The translations under genes were made by a program, and so were the position numbers. 64,000 bases of DNA, from NCBI GenBank assembly GCA_963818885.1, contig CAWFTP010000004.1:434001-498000 (forward strand), written 5' to 3'. Of this stretch, positions 17,585 to 26,255 are shown one piece after another. How positions within the stretch are numbered: the stretch's first letter is position 1; every line of letters begins with the position of its first letter. The notes beneath the pieces were generated by a model, which was not told the DNA's origin, did no database searches, and saw only the letters and a list, made by a program, of their open reading frames with translations. This DNA is from DATFDN01 sp963818885. GTDB taxonomy: Bacteria; Pseudomonadota; Alphaproteobacteria; Acetobacterales; Acetobacteraceae.

Positions 17585-18574
17585 ATGGGCGAGCTGTTGC
17601 TGGTCGGCGACATTGGCGGCACCAACGCGCGCTTCGCCCTGGCGCGGGATGGCGTGCTCGACCACCAGGCCATCGCCGAAACCGCTGCGCATCCGACGCT
17701 GGAAGCAGCCGCGCTCGAATACCTCCGCGACAAGCCGGCGCCGAGTGCGGCGGCGCTCGCGGTCGCCGGGCCGGTGGGCGACGGGCTCATCAGCATGACC
17801 AACAGCCCCTGGTCGTTCTCCCGCGCCTCGCTTGAGGCGGCGTTGAAATGCCCGGTCGAGATCGTCAACGATTTCGCGGCGCAGGCGCGCGCAATCCCGT
17901 TCCTGCAACCCTCCGAGTATCTCGGCATCCCGCACGCGGTGCCGCGCGCGCCCCTGGAGGGACGTCAGGTGATCGCGGTGCTCGGCCCTGGGACGGGACT
18001 CGGTGTCGCGACGCTGCTGCATGTCGACGGCATCTGGATCGACCTGCCCGGAGAGGGCGGTCACGCCACCCTGGCGCCGGCGAACCCGGGAGAGGATCGC
18101 ATCATCGCCGCGCTGCGCGAACGCTGGGAGCACGTCTCCGCCGAGCGTGCACTATCCGGCGAGGGGCTGGTCTCGCTTTACGAAGCGATTTGCGAGATCC
18201 GTGGCGTGCTCCCGGAGCGGCGAACGCCCGCCGAGATCACGATCGCGGCGACCGGACCCGAGCGCGACCCCCAGGCGTGGCTGTGCGCCCACGCCTTCGA
18301 CGTGTTCTGCGCGATGCTGGGCACCGTCGCGGGCAACCTCGCGCTAACGGTCGGTGCGACCGGAGGCGTCTATATCGCGGGCGGCATAGTGCGCCGCTTC
18401 CCGGCGGCCCTCGCCGCGTCGCGCTTCCGCTACCGCTTCGAGGAGAAGGGACGGCTGGGCGTCTGGCTGCGCACCGTGCCAACCTACCTGATGCTGAGCG
18501 AGACGCCGGCCCTGACCGGGCTCGCAAATTGGGGCCGGGTGGGGGCGCGCGCAAGCGATCGACGGAGGCCATAG
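17585..18574 (+). CDS. glk: Glucokinase (ROK-independent Glk family)
   Basis: 329 residues from ATG 17585. The phosphate-binding motif GDIGGTNARFAL, the IVNDFAAQARAIPFL segment with the catalytic Asp, LGPGTGLGVA, EGGHATLAP and GGVYIAGGIVRRF match the bacterial Glk family (PF02685). It phosphorylates glucose with ATP in the cytosol. It is first in a tight run with the DOPA-dioxygenase-like gene, starting right after its stop. Confidence 0.95.
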   Translation: MGELLLVGDIGGTNARFALARDGVLDHQAIAETAAHPTLEAAALEYLRDKPAPSAAALAVAGPVGDGLISMTNSPWSFSRASLEAALKCPVEIVNDFAAQARAIPFLQPSEYLGIPHAVPRAPLEGRQVIAVLGPGTGLGVATLLHVDGIWIDLPGEGGHATLAPANPGEDRIIAALRERWEHVSAERALSGEGLVSLYEAICEIRGVLPERRTPAEITIAATGPERDPQAWLCAHAFDVFCAMLGTVAGNLALTVGATGGVYIAGGIVRRFPAALAASRFRYRFEEKGRLGVWLRTVPTYLMLSETPALTGLANWGRVGARASDRRRP

Positions 18575-18934
18575 ATGGAGAATGTGGTGGACACGGCACG
18601 CATTCACGACTGGCACGCGCATATCTACTACGACCCGGCGCGCAACAAGGAGCAGGCGAGCCGCATCCGCGACTGGCTGGGCACGCATTTCGCGGTACGG
18701 GTTGGGCGCATGCACGATGTGCCGGTCGGCCCGCATCCGATCGCGATGTTCCAGATCGTCTTCGCGCCGGACGTGTTTCCTGCGGTCGTACCGTGGCTCG
18801 CCCTGAATCGGCAGGGGCTGACCGTGCTTGTGCATCCCGAATCCGGGCGGCCGCGCGACGACCACCTGCTGAATGCGCTGTGGATGGGAGAGGTGTTGCC
18901 GCTGAAGGCGGACATCCTGCCGGAAACCGACTGA
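18575..18934 (+). CDS. DOPA 4,5-dioxygenase family protein
   Basis: 119 residues, starting at the base after the glk stop codon. The family pattern (PF08883) is clear: WHAHIYYDPARNKEQA at the N-terminus, then VGPHPIAMFQIVFAP and LTVLVHPESGRPRDDH, with the conserved histidines that bind the metal. Members cleave catechol rings, but bacterial copies with no known substrate are common, so the real reaction is open. It is co-directional with glk and the FMN oxidase. Confidence 0.88.
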   Translation: MENVVDTARIHDWHAHIYYDPARNKEQASRIRDWLGTHFAVRVGRMHDVPVGPHPIAMFQIVFAPDVFPAVVPWLALNRQGLTVLVHPESGRPRDDHLLNALWMGEVLPLKADILPETD

Positions 18935-18956
18935 CCGATAAGGGAAGGAACCGAGG

Positions 18957-20159
18957 ATGGCCGCGCTCGACCGCTGCTACAACGTCAACGACCTCCGTCG
19001 CGCCGCGCAGCGGCGGCTGCCGCGCGGCGTGTTCGAGTTCATCGATCGCGGCACCGAGGACGAGGTCGCGCTGCGCAACAACCGCGCGGCGTTCGAGCGG
19101 CTCAAGCTGCGCCATCGCGCGCTGGTGGATGTATCGAAGCGCAGCATGGCGGCGACGCTGTTCGGCAAGCCGGTGTCGATGCCACTCGCGATCGCGCCAA
19201 CCGGCGCTGCCGGCCTCTGCTGGCATGAAGGGGAGCTCGAGCTCGCCAAGGCCGCGGCTGCCGCGAAGGTGCCGTTCACGCTCGCGACCGGGGCGATGAC
19301 CTCGATGGAGAAGATCGCGAGCGAGGCGGGCGGGCGGCTGTGGTTTCAGCTCTACGTCTGGAAGCAGCGCGAGCTGTCCTATCAGCTCATCGAGCGGGCG
19401 CAGCGCGCCGGGTTCGAGGCGCTGATCGTCACCACCGACACGATCGTGTCGCCGAACCGTGAGTATAACGCGCGCAATGGCTTCCTGCTGCCGTTCCACG
19501 CCACGCCGCGCTTCGTCGCCGATATCGCCCGCCATCCGATGTGGGCGAGCGCGGTGCTGATGAAGTATTTCACCACGATCGGCATGCCGCGCAACGAGAA
19601 CTATCCCGAGCCATACCGGCGCCCGGTCACGGGCGATCAGAGCCACAAGGAGGTAATGCGCCAGGACACGCTGTGCTGGGACGACATCCGCATCTTCCGC
19701 GACAAGTGGCCCGGCATCCTGATGCTCAAGGGCATCAACCGGCCCGACGATGCGGTGCGAGCGGTCGAATACGGCGTCGATGGCATCATCGTCTCCAACC
19801 ACGGCGGGCGAAACATGGACAGCGCGGTCGCCTCCATCGACGTGCTGCCAGAAATCGCCGAGGCGGTGGGCGAGCGGGCGACGGTGATCCTCAATTCCGG
19901 CATCCGGCGCGGATCGGACATCGTGAAGGCGCTGGCGCTCGGGGCCAAGGCAGTGCTGACCGGGCGCGCGACGCTATACGGCACCGCAGTGGCGGGCGAG
20001 GCGGGGGCGGCGCACGCGCTGTCAGTGTTGCGCAAGGAAATGGACAACACGATGGCTTACACCGGCTGTCGCAGCATCGACGACATCTCGACTGACATCT
20101 TCTTCATGGCGCGCGACGGCAGCAACCGCGTGCGCAGCATGGCGCTAACAGGAGACTAA
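18957..20159 (+). CDS. FMN-dependent alpha-hydroxy-acid oxidase (lactate/mandelate dehydrogenase type)
   Basis: 400 residues from ATG 18957 after AAGGAACCGAGG. It shows the FMN_dh fold: PLAIAPTGAAGLCWHEGE, FQLYVWKQRE, the catalytic His in IVSNHGGRNMDSA and the phosphate loop ILNSGIRRGSDIVKALALGAKAVLTGRA. It oxidises an L-2-hydroxyacid to the 2-oxoacid at the inner membrane or in the cytosol. NMDSA after SNHGGR differs from the usual QLDGA of LldD, so mandelate-like or other substrates are as likely as lactate. Confidence 0.9.
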   Translation: MAALDRCYNVNDLRRAAQRRLPRGVFEFIDRGTEDEVALRNNRAAFERLKLRHRALVDVSKRSMAATLFGKPVSMPLAIAPTGAAGLCWHEGELELAKAAAAAKVPFTLATGAMTSMEKIASEAGGRLWFQLYVWKQRELSYQLIERAQRAGFEALIVTTDTIVSPNREYNARNGFLLPFHATPRFVADIARHPMWASAVLMKYFTTIGMPRNENYPEPYRRPVTGDQSHKEVMRQDTLCWDDIRIFRDKWPGILMLKGINRPDDAVRAVEYGVDGIIVSNHGGRNMDSAVASIDVLPEIAEAVGERATVILNSGIRRGSDIVKALALGAKAVLTGRATLYGTAVAGEAGAAHALSVLRKEMDNTMAYTGCRSIDDISTDIFFMARDGSNRVRSMALTGD

Positions 20160-20183
20160 CGGCAATTCCGCGGAGGTCGGCAG

Positions 20184-21440
20184 GTGAGCATTTATTCGGG
20201 TCCGGTCTTCGAGATGGCGCGCACCCAATTCGGTGTCATCGCCGACTATCTCGAAATCCCGGAAGATGAGCGAGACCGCCTGCTGTATCCAAAACGAGCC
20301 ATCACGGTGTCCTGTCCGATCCACATGGAGGACGGCCGGACCAGGGTCTTCGAGGGCTACCGGGTGCAGCATCACCTGACGCTCGGACCAACCAAAGGAG
20401 GCACGCGCTACGCCCCGCGCCTCGATCTCGGGGAGGTCGCAGCGCTCGCAATCTGGATGAGCTGGAAATGTGCTCTGGTGAACCTGCCATACGGCGGGGC
20501 CAAAGGCGGCGTCGCCGTCGACCCCTACGCGATCACCGGGCACGAGCTGGAGGCGATCTCCCGCCGCTACATGCAAGAGATGATCCCCTTCGTCGGCCCG
20601 CATATCGACGTGATGGCGCCCGACATGGGGACCAATGAGCAGGTCATGGCCTGGTTCATGGACACCTACTCAATGTACCAGGGCAAGACCGTCACCGAGA
20701 TCGTCACCGGCAAGCCGGTCGCCTCGGGCGGCACTAAGGGGCGACGGGAGGCGACCGGACGCGGCGTTGCGCATCTGGTGGGCCGGACGCTGGAGCGCAT
20801 TGGCCTCGCGCCGGTCGGTGCGACCGCGATTGTCCAAGGGTTCGGCAATGTCGGCAGCATCGCCGCACAATCGCTCGCCGAGCGCGGGGTCAAGGTGATC
20901 GGAGCGTCGGATCACACCGCCTGCTATCTCGACCCGAAGGGGCTCGACGTGGCGGCACTCGTGCGCCACGTGGCGGAGAGACGGGTGCTGGCCGGCTTCT
21001 CCAATGAACTCGCCTTCGACCCTGCCTCCCTGCTGACCCAGCGATGCGACATACTGGTCCCGGCGGCGATGGAGCGGGTGATCGACGGGCCGACCGCCGA
21101 GGCGCTGCGTTGCCGGGTGCTTGCGGAAGGCGCGAATGGACCGACCACGCCAGATGCGGACGTCGTGCTGAGCCGCCGCCCGGATGTCTTCGTGATCCCC
21201 GACATATTATGCAATGCGGGCGGCGTGGTCGTCAGCTATTTCGAATGGGTGCAGGACCTGCAGCAGTTCTTTTGGGATGAGCCCGAGGTGATGGGCAAGC
21301 TGTATCATGTCCTCGATAGCGCCTTCGATGAGGTGATGGCGCGGGCAGAGCGGGACGGGGTAGCGCATCGCACGGCGGCGATGGCGATCGGGGTCGGCAA
21401 GGTGCGTGCGGCCAAGCAGGTGCGCGGATTGTTCCCATAG
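20184..21440 (+). CDS. Glu/Leu/Phe/Val dehydrogenase (glutamate dehydrogenase)
   Basis: 418 residues from GTG 20184 with GGAGG 8 nt upstream. The dimerisation half has the substrate segment LTLGPTKGGTRY and WMSWKCALVNLPYGGAKGG with the catalytic lysines. The NAD(P) half has IVQGFGNVGSIAAQSLAERG. Length and order match NAD-type glutamate dehydrogenase, which links glutamate and 2-oxoglutarate with ammonia. It follows the FMN oxidase by 24 nt and may share its mRNA. Confidence 0.92.
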   Translation: MSIYSGPVFEMARTQFGVIADYLEIPEDERDRLLYPKRAITVSCPIHMEDGRTRVFEGYRVQHHLTLGPTKGGTRYAPRLDLGEVAALAIWMSWKCALVNLPYGGAKGGVAVDPYAITGHELEAISRRYMQEMIPFVGPHIDVMAPDMGTNEQVMAWFMDTYSMYQGKTVTEIVTGKPVASGGTKGRREATGRGVAHLVGRTLERIGLAPVGATAIVQGFGNVGSIAAQSLAERGVKVIGASDHTACYLDPKGLDVAALVRHVAERRVLAGFSNELAFDPASLLTQRCDILVPAAMERVIDGPTAEALRCRVLAEGANGPTTPDADVVLSRRPDVFVIPDILCNAGGVVVSYFEWVQDLQQFFWDEPEVMGKLYHVLDSAFDEVMARAERDGVAHRTAAMAIGVGKVRAAKQVRGLFP

Positions 21441-21505
21441 AGGGCTGACTTGCCTCCCGCGCCGGGGGATGCCTAGAAACCGGCGTGTCCAGCGAGGAGA
21501 GCTCC

Positions 21506-21856
21506 GTGACCAAGATCATCCGCACCGAACCCAATAAGATCCTGTCCAAGGCCGTCGAATATCACGGGTTCGTCTACCTCCCTGGCGTCACCGCCAAGGA
21601 CACATCGGGCGACATCAAGAAGCAGACTGCGGAGGTGCTGGCGCAGATCGATCAGGCGCTGGAGACGCACGGAACCGACAAGACCCGGCTGCTGCAGGCG
21701 CAGATCTGGGTGAAGGACATCCGCGACCGCGAGGCAATGAACGAAATCTGGACCGCTTGGCTGCCGGCCGGCGGGGCACCGGTGCGCGCCTGCGTCCAGG
21801 CCGACCTCGCCGATCCCCGCCTCCTGGTGGAGATAATGGTTACCGCCTGCAAATAG
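21506..21856 (+). CDS. RidA family protein (enamine/imine deaminase)
   Basis: 116 residues from GTG 21506, chosen because GAGGAGAG lies just upstream; a GTG at 21485 would add 7 residues. The fold marks are VYLPGVTAKDTSGDIKKQTAEVLAQIDQAL, QAQIWVKDI and the C-terminal RACVQADLADPRLLVEIMVTA, with the conserved Arg. RidA proteins clear reactive enamines released by PLP enzymes. It lies 65 nt after the glutamate dehydrogenase gene. Confidence 0.92.
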   Translation: MTKIIRTEPNKILSKAVEYHGFVYLPGVTAKDTSGDIKKQTAEVLAQIDQALETHGTDKTRLLQAQIWVKDIRDREAMNEIWTAWLPAGGAPVRACVQADLADPRLLVEIMVTACK

Positions 21857-21966
21857 CATGAAAGCCGGCGCGGGGGGTGTGAGCCAGATCACAGCTGTGT
21901 CGAGTCGGGGAACCGAATCGGCTTAATGGATGCGTAACGATAGGACGATAGTCCGCTCTTCAGCGC

Positions 21967-21975
21967 TTATCCACA
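21967..21975 (+). other. Perfect consensus DnaA box
   Basis: TTATCCACA matches the DnaA consensus at all nine positions. It stands alone in the spacer before the CHAP amidase gene, about 7.5 kb from the candidate origin. It may be a regulatory or titration site for DnaA, or chance. Confidence 0.45.
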
Positions 21976-22052
21976 CCCCCGAACGCGAAAACTTCGACTT
22001 CGCCACGAGTCGCGAACGGTTTGCGGGTTGTCAGGCCTGCAACGCTGCGCCT

Positions 22053-22077
22053 ACCCAGACACAGAGCTTTTCTGGGT
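22053..22077 (+). promoter_or_regulatory. Stem-loop in 5' leader of CHAP gene
   Basis: ACCCAGA (22053-22059) pairs perfectly with TCTGGGT (22071-22077) around an 11-nt loop. It ends about 8 nt before the ribosome site AGCGGAGG of the amidase, so it could shape translation. No T-run follows. The whole 243-nt spacer (21857-22099) otherwise shows only the DnaA box. Confidence 0.35.
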
Positions 22078-22099
22078 GGAAACAGCGGAGGCCGATCGG

Positions 22100-22810
22100 A
22101 TGCGAGCACGGGCAACCGGCAGCAAGTGGTTGATTCTGTGTTCCATTCTAGCGATGGGCGCAGTAACAGGTCCGCACCGGGCCGAAGCGCGCGGGAAACA
22201 TCACGCGACTGTGCATCGGGTGCATGCAAACCGCTGGTACGCGCACCGCATCTCAATTTCCTGTGTCCCGTTCGCCCGAAGCGATAGCGGAATCGAGGTG
22301 GCCGGCAACGCTTGGCAATGGTGGGACAATGCGGCTGGTGTCTATGCCCGCGGCCACGTGCCCGAGGTTGGCAGCGTACTCAATTTCGAGGCTAATCGCC
22401 ACATGCGCCTGGGCCATGTCGCGGTGGTCAGCCGCGTGATCTCCCGCCGGGAGATCGAGGTCGATCAGGCCAACTGGCCGCATGGCGCCATCTCGCGCAG
22501 CGTGCCCGTGGTCGACGTCTCCGAGCGCAATGACTGGACCGCCGTGCGGGTTGGGATCGGCGGCAACTCGTTCGGCAGCATCTATCCGACGTACGGGTTC
22601 ATCTATGCGCGCCGAGACAATGGCGTGGTGCTGACAGCGTCGACCCTGCCGTCGCCGCGGCCGGTTCTGACCCCAGCGCCCGCCGACCTGCGTGGCGTCG
22701 CCGACGATGAGGAAGTAGCGGAGGCCCCAGCAGCGCGGCACATCTATCGCCGTCCGCACGGGCACTCACGGGCGCTCCACGTGAGCACCCGTCGGCTGCG
22801 GAGGAGCTGA
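22100..22810 (+). CDS. CHAP-domain peptidoglycan amidase, exported
   Basis: 236 residues from ATG 22100 (GGAG upstream). A signal peptide (SKWLILCSILAMGAVTGPHRAEA) is followed by a CHAP domain: catalytic Cys at about C55 in SISCVPFAR, the DNAAGVYARGHVPEVGSVLNF segment and catalytic His at about H106 in RLGHVAVV. The tail is proline- and His/Arg-rich with no second domain. It should hydrolyse peptidoglycan peptide cross-links in the periplasm. It is convergent with moaA across a short hairpin. Confidence 0.88.
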   Translation: MRARATGSKWLILCSILAMGAVTGPHRAEARGKHHATVHRVHANRWYAHRISISCVPFARSDSGIEVAGNAWQWWDNAAGVYARGHVPEVGSVLNFEANRHMRLGHVAVVSRVISRREIEVDQANWPHGAISRSVPVVDVSERNDWTAVRVGIGGNSFGSIYPTYGFIYARRDNGVVLTASTLPSPRPVLTPAPADLRGVADDEEVAEAPAARHIYRRPHGHSRALHVSTRRLRRS

Positions 22811-22816
22811 CCCTCC

Positions 22817-22833
22817 CCCCGCGGTGCGCGGGG
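22817..22833. terminator. GC hairpin between convergent genes
   Basis: CCCCGCG and CGCGGGG form a perfect 7-bp stem around GTG between the convergent amidase and moaA stops. Without a T-run it is only a possible bidirectional 3'-end structure. Confidence 0.4.
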
Positions 22834-22846
22834 AGTGGAGAAGCAG

Positions 22847-23845
22847 TCAGCCGCCCGTGACGCTCATGTGGCGGGCGACGGCAGGGCGGTCGTGGCGGCG
22901 ATCGATCACGAAGTCGTGCCCCTTGGGCTTGCGGCCGATCGCGGCGCGGATCGCCGTCTCGAGCTCCGCATCGGTGGCACCGGAGCGCAGGACGCTCCGG
23001 AAATCTGCCTGGTCGTCTTGGCCCAGGCACATGTAGAGTGTGCCGGTGCAGGTCAGGCGCACCCGGTTGCAGCTTTCGCAGAAATTATGGGTCATCGGCG
23101 TGATGAAGCCGATGCGCCGGCCAGTCTCCGCGATGTCGAAATACCGCGCGGGCCCGCCCGTCCGGTAGCCGGTCTCTGCCAGCGTCCAATAGCGGCGCAG
23201 CCGGCCGCGCACGATCGATAGCGGCAGGTACTGGTCGGTGCGATCCTCGCTGATTTCTCCCATCGGCATGGTCTCGATCAGGCAGAGGTCGAAGCCATGT
23301 TTTCCGCACCAGGCGATAAGGTCGTCGAACTCGTCCTCGTTCACGTCGCGCATGGCCACGGTGTTGATCTTGACCGCAAGCCCGGCCTGCTTGGCCGCGA
23401 AGATACCCTCCAGCACCTGCTCGATCCGGCCGCGCCTGGTGATTCGCGTGAACAACTCCGGGTTGAGCGTGTCGAGCGAGACGTTCACCCGCCGCAACCC
23501 AGCGACGTAGAGGGCGTCGGCCTGCTTCGCGAGCTGGGTGCCGTTGGTGGTGAGTGTCAGCTCGTCGAGGCCGCCGTCTCCCAGGCGCTGCCCCAGCCGT
23601 TGCACGAGGGTGAGCAGATCGCGCCTGACAAGCGGCTCTCCGCCCGTCAGCCTGATCTTGCGGGTGCCAAGGCGGATGAAAGCGGCGCTGATCCGTTCCA
23701 GCTCCTCCAGCGTAAGGAGATCCCGCTTCGGCAGGAAGGTCATCTCCTCCGCCATGCAATAGACGCATCGGAGGTCGCAGCGATCCGTCACCGAGACCCG
23801 CAGGTAGGTGATGGCCCGGCCGAACGGGTCGATCATCGCGCTCAT
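22847..23845 (-). CDS. moaA: GTP 3',8-cyclase MoaA (molybdenum cofactor)
   Basis: 332 residues from ATG 23845. The radical-SAM cluster motif CDLRCVYC is at the N-terminus, the second 4Fe-4S site is CESCNRVRLTCTGTLYMC, and the protein ends in the conserved GG. The enzyme begins molybdopterin synthesis by turning GTP into 3',8-cyclo-H2GTP. A molybdopterin oxidoreductase that would need this cofactor lies at 33653-35735. It runs leftward from the DUF3553 gene, 31 nt downstream of it. Confidence 0.96.
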   Translation of the reverse strand: MSAMIDPFGRAITYLRVSVTDRCDLRCVYCMAEEMTFLPKRDLLTLEELERISAAFIRLGTRKIRLTGGEPLVRRDLLTLVQRLGQRLGDGGLDELTLTTNGTQLAKQADALYVAGLRRVNVSLDTLNPELFTRITRRGRIEQVLEGIFAAKQAGLAVKINTVAMRDVNEDEFDDLIAWCGKHGFDLCLIETMPMGEISEDRTDQYLPLSIVRGRLRRYWTLAETGYRTGGPARYFDIAETGRRIGFITPMTHNFCESCNRVRLTCTGTLYMCLGQDDQADFRSVLRSGATDAELETAIRAAIGRKPKGHDFVIDRRHDRPAVARHMSVTGG

Positions 23846-23876
23846 TGCCTTCAGGTGCGCCTCTTGGCGCCTGCGA

Positions 23877-24086
23877 TCAAGTGCCCGGGAACGACTGGTC
23901 CTCGTCGAGTGGTTCGAGGAGGATACGGGCGGCATTGATCAGCACCTTCCCCGCGTTCTCGAAATTGACCGTGACGCGGTCGCCGATGACGGACTGGACC
24001 TGCCCCACTCCCCACTCGGGGCGATCAGGGTGGCGCACCCAGCTTCCCGGCTCGAGCGCAAAATCCGGCAGCATTTCCTCGCTCAT
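23877..24086 (-). CDS. DUF3553 protein (UvrD C-terminal-like)
   Basis: 69 residues from ATG 24086, with GAGGAG 8 nt upstream. The pattern LEPGSWVRHPDRPEWGVGQVQSVIGDRVTVNFENAGKV is the small beta-barrel found as DUF3553 and at the C-terminus of UvrD/PcrA helicases, where it binds partners such as RNA polymerase. Its role as a free protein is unknown. It is divergent from cheA and may be co-transcribed with moaA. Confidence 0.82.
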   Translation of the reverse strand: MSEEMLPDFALEPGSWVRHPDRPEWGVGQVQSVIGDRVTVNFENAGKVLINAARILLEPLDEDQSFPGT

Positions 24087-24105
24087 GCGCGATTCTCCTC
24101 GTCCC

Positions 24106-24141
24106 AGGAACGCCCTAGGGAACGCACAAGGGAACGCCACA
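24106..24141 (+). repeat. Three tandem 12-bp repeats upstream of cheA
   Basis: AGGAACGCCCTA, GGGAACGCACAA and GGGAACGCCACA follow one another without gaps, each starting with GGAACGC after the first base. They sit in the divergent spacer between DUF3553 and cheA and are good candidates for iterated regulator binding sites. Confidence 0.5.
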
Positions 24142-24209
24142 GCTTAACGGTTTGTTCGCGCTTGCCGCCCAGAATCGGCGCGATAGCGAGGAGCGGGCGG
24201 AAAGCCGCG

Positions 24210-26255
24210 ATGGACGACCTGCTGGCGGACTTCCTCACCGAGACCGCCGAGGGCCTGGCCGGCATGGACGCCGCGCTGTTGAAGCTGGAGCAGACGCCCG
24301 GCGATGCGGAGACGCTGTCGCTGATCTTCCGGCTGATGCACACGATCAAGGGCACCTGCGGCTTCCTCGGGCTAGGCAGGCTGGAGCGGCTGACCCATGC
24401 CGGGGAGAATGTGCTCGGCTGCCTGCGCGACGGCAAGCTCGCCGCAAGCGCGGAACTCGTGACGCTTATCCTCGCTCTGGTGGATGGCGTGCGCGTGATT
24501 CTCGCGCAACTTGCGGCGACCGGTGCCGAACCCGAGGGTGACGACGCGGCGTTGGTCGCGGCGCTGGGCCGCGCCGCGGCAGGCGAGGTCGAGCCTGCCG
24601 CGGCCGCCGCGCCCGCCGGGGTGCCCCAGCTCACCGAGGTCGCCGGAGCGCAGACGATCCGGGTGACGCTCGACGTGCTCGATCACCTGATGACGCTGGT
24701 GAGCGAGCTGGTGCTTGCCCGCAATCAGCTCCTGCAGATCGCGCGAGGGGGCGAGGACGGCGCCTTTACGGCGCCGCTGCAACGGCTGTCGCGCATCACC
24801 ACCGAGCTGCAGGAAGGCGTGATGAAGACGCGCATGCAGCCGATCGGCACGGCCTGGGCCAAGCTGCCGCGCATGGTGCGCGACCTGGCGCTCGATCTCG
24901 GCAAGCGCATCGAGCTGGTGATGCAGGGGACGGACACGGAACTCGACCGCCAAGTGCTGGAGCTGATCAAGGATCCGCTAACGCACCTGGTGCGCAACTG
25001 CGCCGATCACGGGCTTGAGCCACCGGAGCAGCGGAGAACGTTGGGCAAGCCGGAAGCCGGACGCATCACGCTGAATGCGTTCCACGAAAGTGGGCATATC
25101 GTCATCGAGATTGGCGATGACGGGCGCGGCCTCGCCACCGAGCGGATCCGCGCCAAGGCACTGGCACTCGGGCTCAGGACCGAGGCGGAGCTTGCCGCGA
25201 TGACCGAGACGCAGGTGCAGCGCTTCATCCTGCACGCCGGCTTCTCCACCGCCGCCAAGGTGACTTCTCTTTCCGGGCGCGGGGTCGGCATGGATGTCGT
25301 GAAGGCGAATGTCGAGCGGATCGGCGGCACGATCGACCTGCGCAGCATGGCAGGGCAAGGCAGCACCTTCGTCATCAAGATCCCGCTCACGCTCGCGATC
25401 GTCTCGGCACTCGTGGTCGAAGCTGGCGGTGAGCGTTTCGCCATCCCGCAGATCAGCGTCGTTGAGCTGGTGCGCGCCGGGCGGAACGGCGAGTCCGAGA
25501 ATGTAATCGAATGGCTCGACAGCACGCCCGTCCTGCGGTTGCGCGACCGGCTGCTGCCACTGGTGGGCCTCGCGGTCCTGCTGGAGCTGGACGGGGCGGA
25601 TGATGCCGCCATCGTTGTGGTCACACAGGTCGGATCGCACATGCTGGGCATTGTCGTGGAGCGCGTGTTCGACACCGAGGAGATCGTGGTCAAGCCCGTG
25701 GCGCCGATCCTGCGCCACATCACGGTGTTCAGCGGCACCACCATCCTGGGTGACGGGTCGGTGATTATGATCCTCGATCCAAACGGCATCGCACGCGCGA
25801 GCGGTATTCGGGTCGGCGGCGAGGTTCTGCGCGACGTCTCGGAGGAGGAGGAAGAGAAGGCGGATGCGCGCCCGCGCACCGCCATGCTGCTGTTCCGCGC
25901 CGGTGGGATGCCGATGGCCGTGCCCTTGGAGCGGGTGGCTCGGTTGGAGGAGATTCCGCGCGAGAGCATCGAGAACTCGGCTGGCGCGCTGGTGGTGCAG
26001 TATCGCAGCCGTCTGATGCCGCTCGTGGCGCTGTCGGCCACGCCCATGCCGTCAGCGCCGACGCAGTCGGTGCTGGTGTTTGCCGATGCCGAGCGCAGCA
26101 CCGGGCTTATGGTGGACGAGATCGTCGATGTCGTGGAGGATTGCGCCGAGATCGATGTGCCGGCGGTGCGGCCCGGCCTCCTCGGCGCCGCGATCATCGG
26201 CGGGCGCGCGGTATACATGATCGACATCGCCTACTGGCTGGAAGCTCGCGCGTGA
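24210..26255 (+). CDS. cheA: Chemotaxis histidine kinase CheA with two CheW domains
   Basis: 681 residues from ATG 24210. Order: HPt with phospho-acceptor H44 (HTIKGTCGFLG), a short linker with no clear CheY-binding P2 domain, dimerisation helices (about 150-220), kinase core with N-box VRNCADHGLEPPEQR (about 261-275), G1 DDGRGL and G2 GRGVGMDVV (about 357-365), then two CheW-type domains (about 390-530 and 555-680). The second CheW domain is unusual; classical CheA has one. No receiver is attached. It heads an operon with cheW, cheB and cheR, overlapping cheW by 4 nt. Confidence 0.95.
   Translation: MDDLLADFLTETAEGLAGMDAALLKLEQTPGDAETLSLIFRLMHTIKGTCGFLGLGRLERLTHAGENVLGCLRDGKLAASAELVTLILALVDGVRVILAQLAATGAEPEGDDAALVAALGRAAAGEVEPAAAAAPAGVPQLTEVAGAQTIRVTLDVLDHLMTLVSELVLARNQLLQIARGGEDGAFTAPLQRLSRITTELQEGVMKTRMQPIGTAWAKLPRMVRDLALDLGKRIELVMQGTDTELDRQVLELIKDPLTHLVRNCADHGLEPPEQRRTLGKPEAGRITLNAFHESGHIVIEIGDDGRGLATERIRAKALALGLRTEAELAAMTETQVQRFILHAGFSTAAKVTSLSGRGVGMDVVKANVERIGGTIDLRSMAGQGSTFVIKIPLTLAIVSALVVEAGGERFAIPQISVVELVRAGRNGESENVIEWLDSTPVLRLRDRLLPLVGLAVLLELDGADDAAIVVVTQVGSHMLGIVVERVFDTEEIVVKPVAPILRHITVFSGTTILGDGSVIMILDPNGIARASGIRVGGEVLRDVSEEEEEKADARPRTAMLLFRAGGMPMAVPLERVARLEEIPRESIENSAGALVVQYRSRLMPLVALSATPMPSAPTQSVLVFADAERSTGLMVDEIVDVVEDCAEIDVPAVRPGLLGAAIIGGRAVYMIDIAYWLEARA

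Noticed and set aside
21930..22133. 67-residue ORF in the spacer before the CHAP amidase
   Set aside because: It overlaps the amidase start in another frame, has no ribosome site and no recognisable fold.
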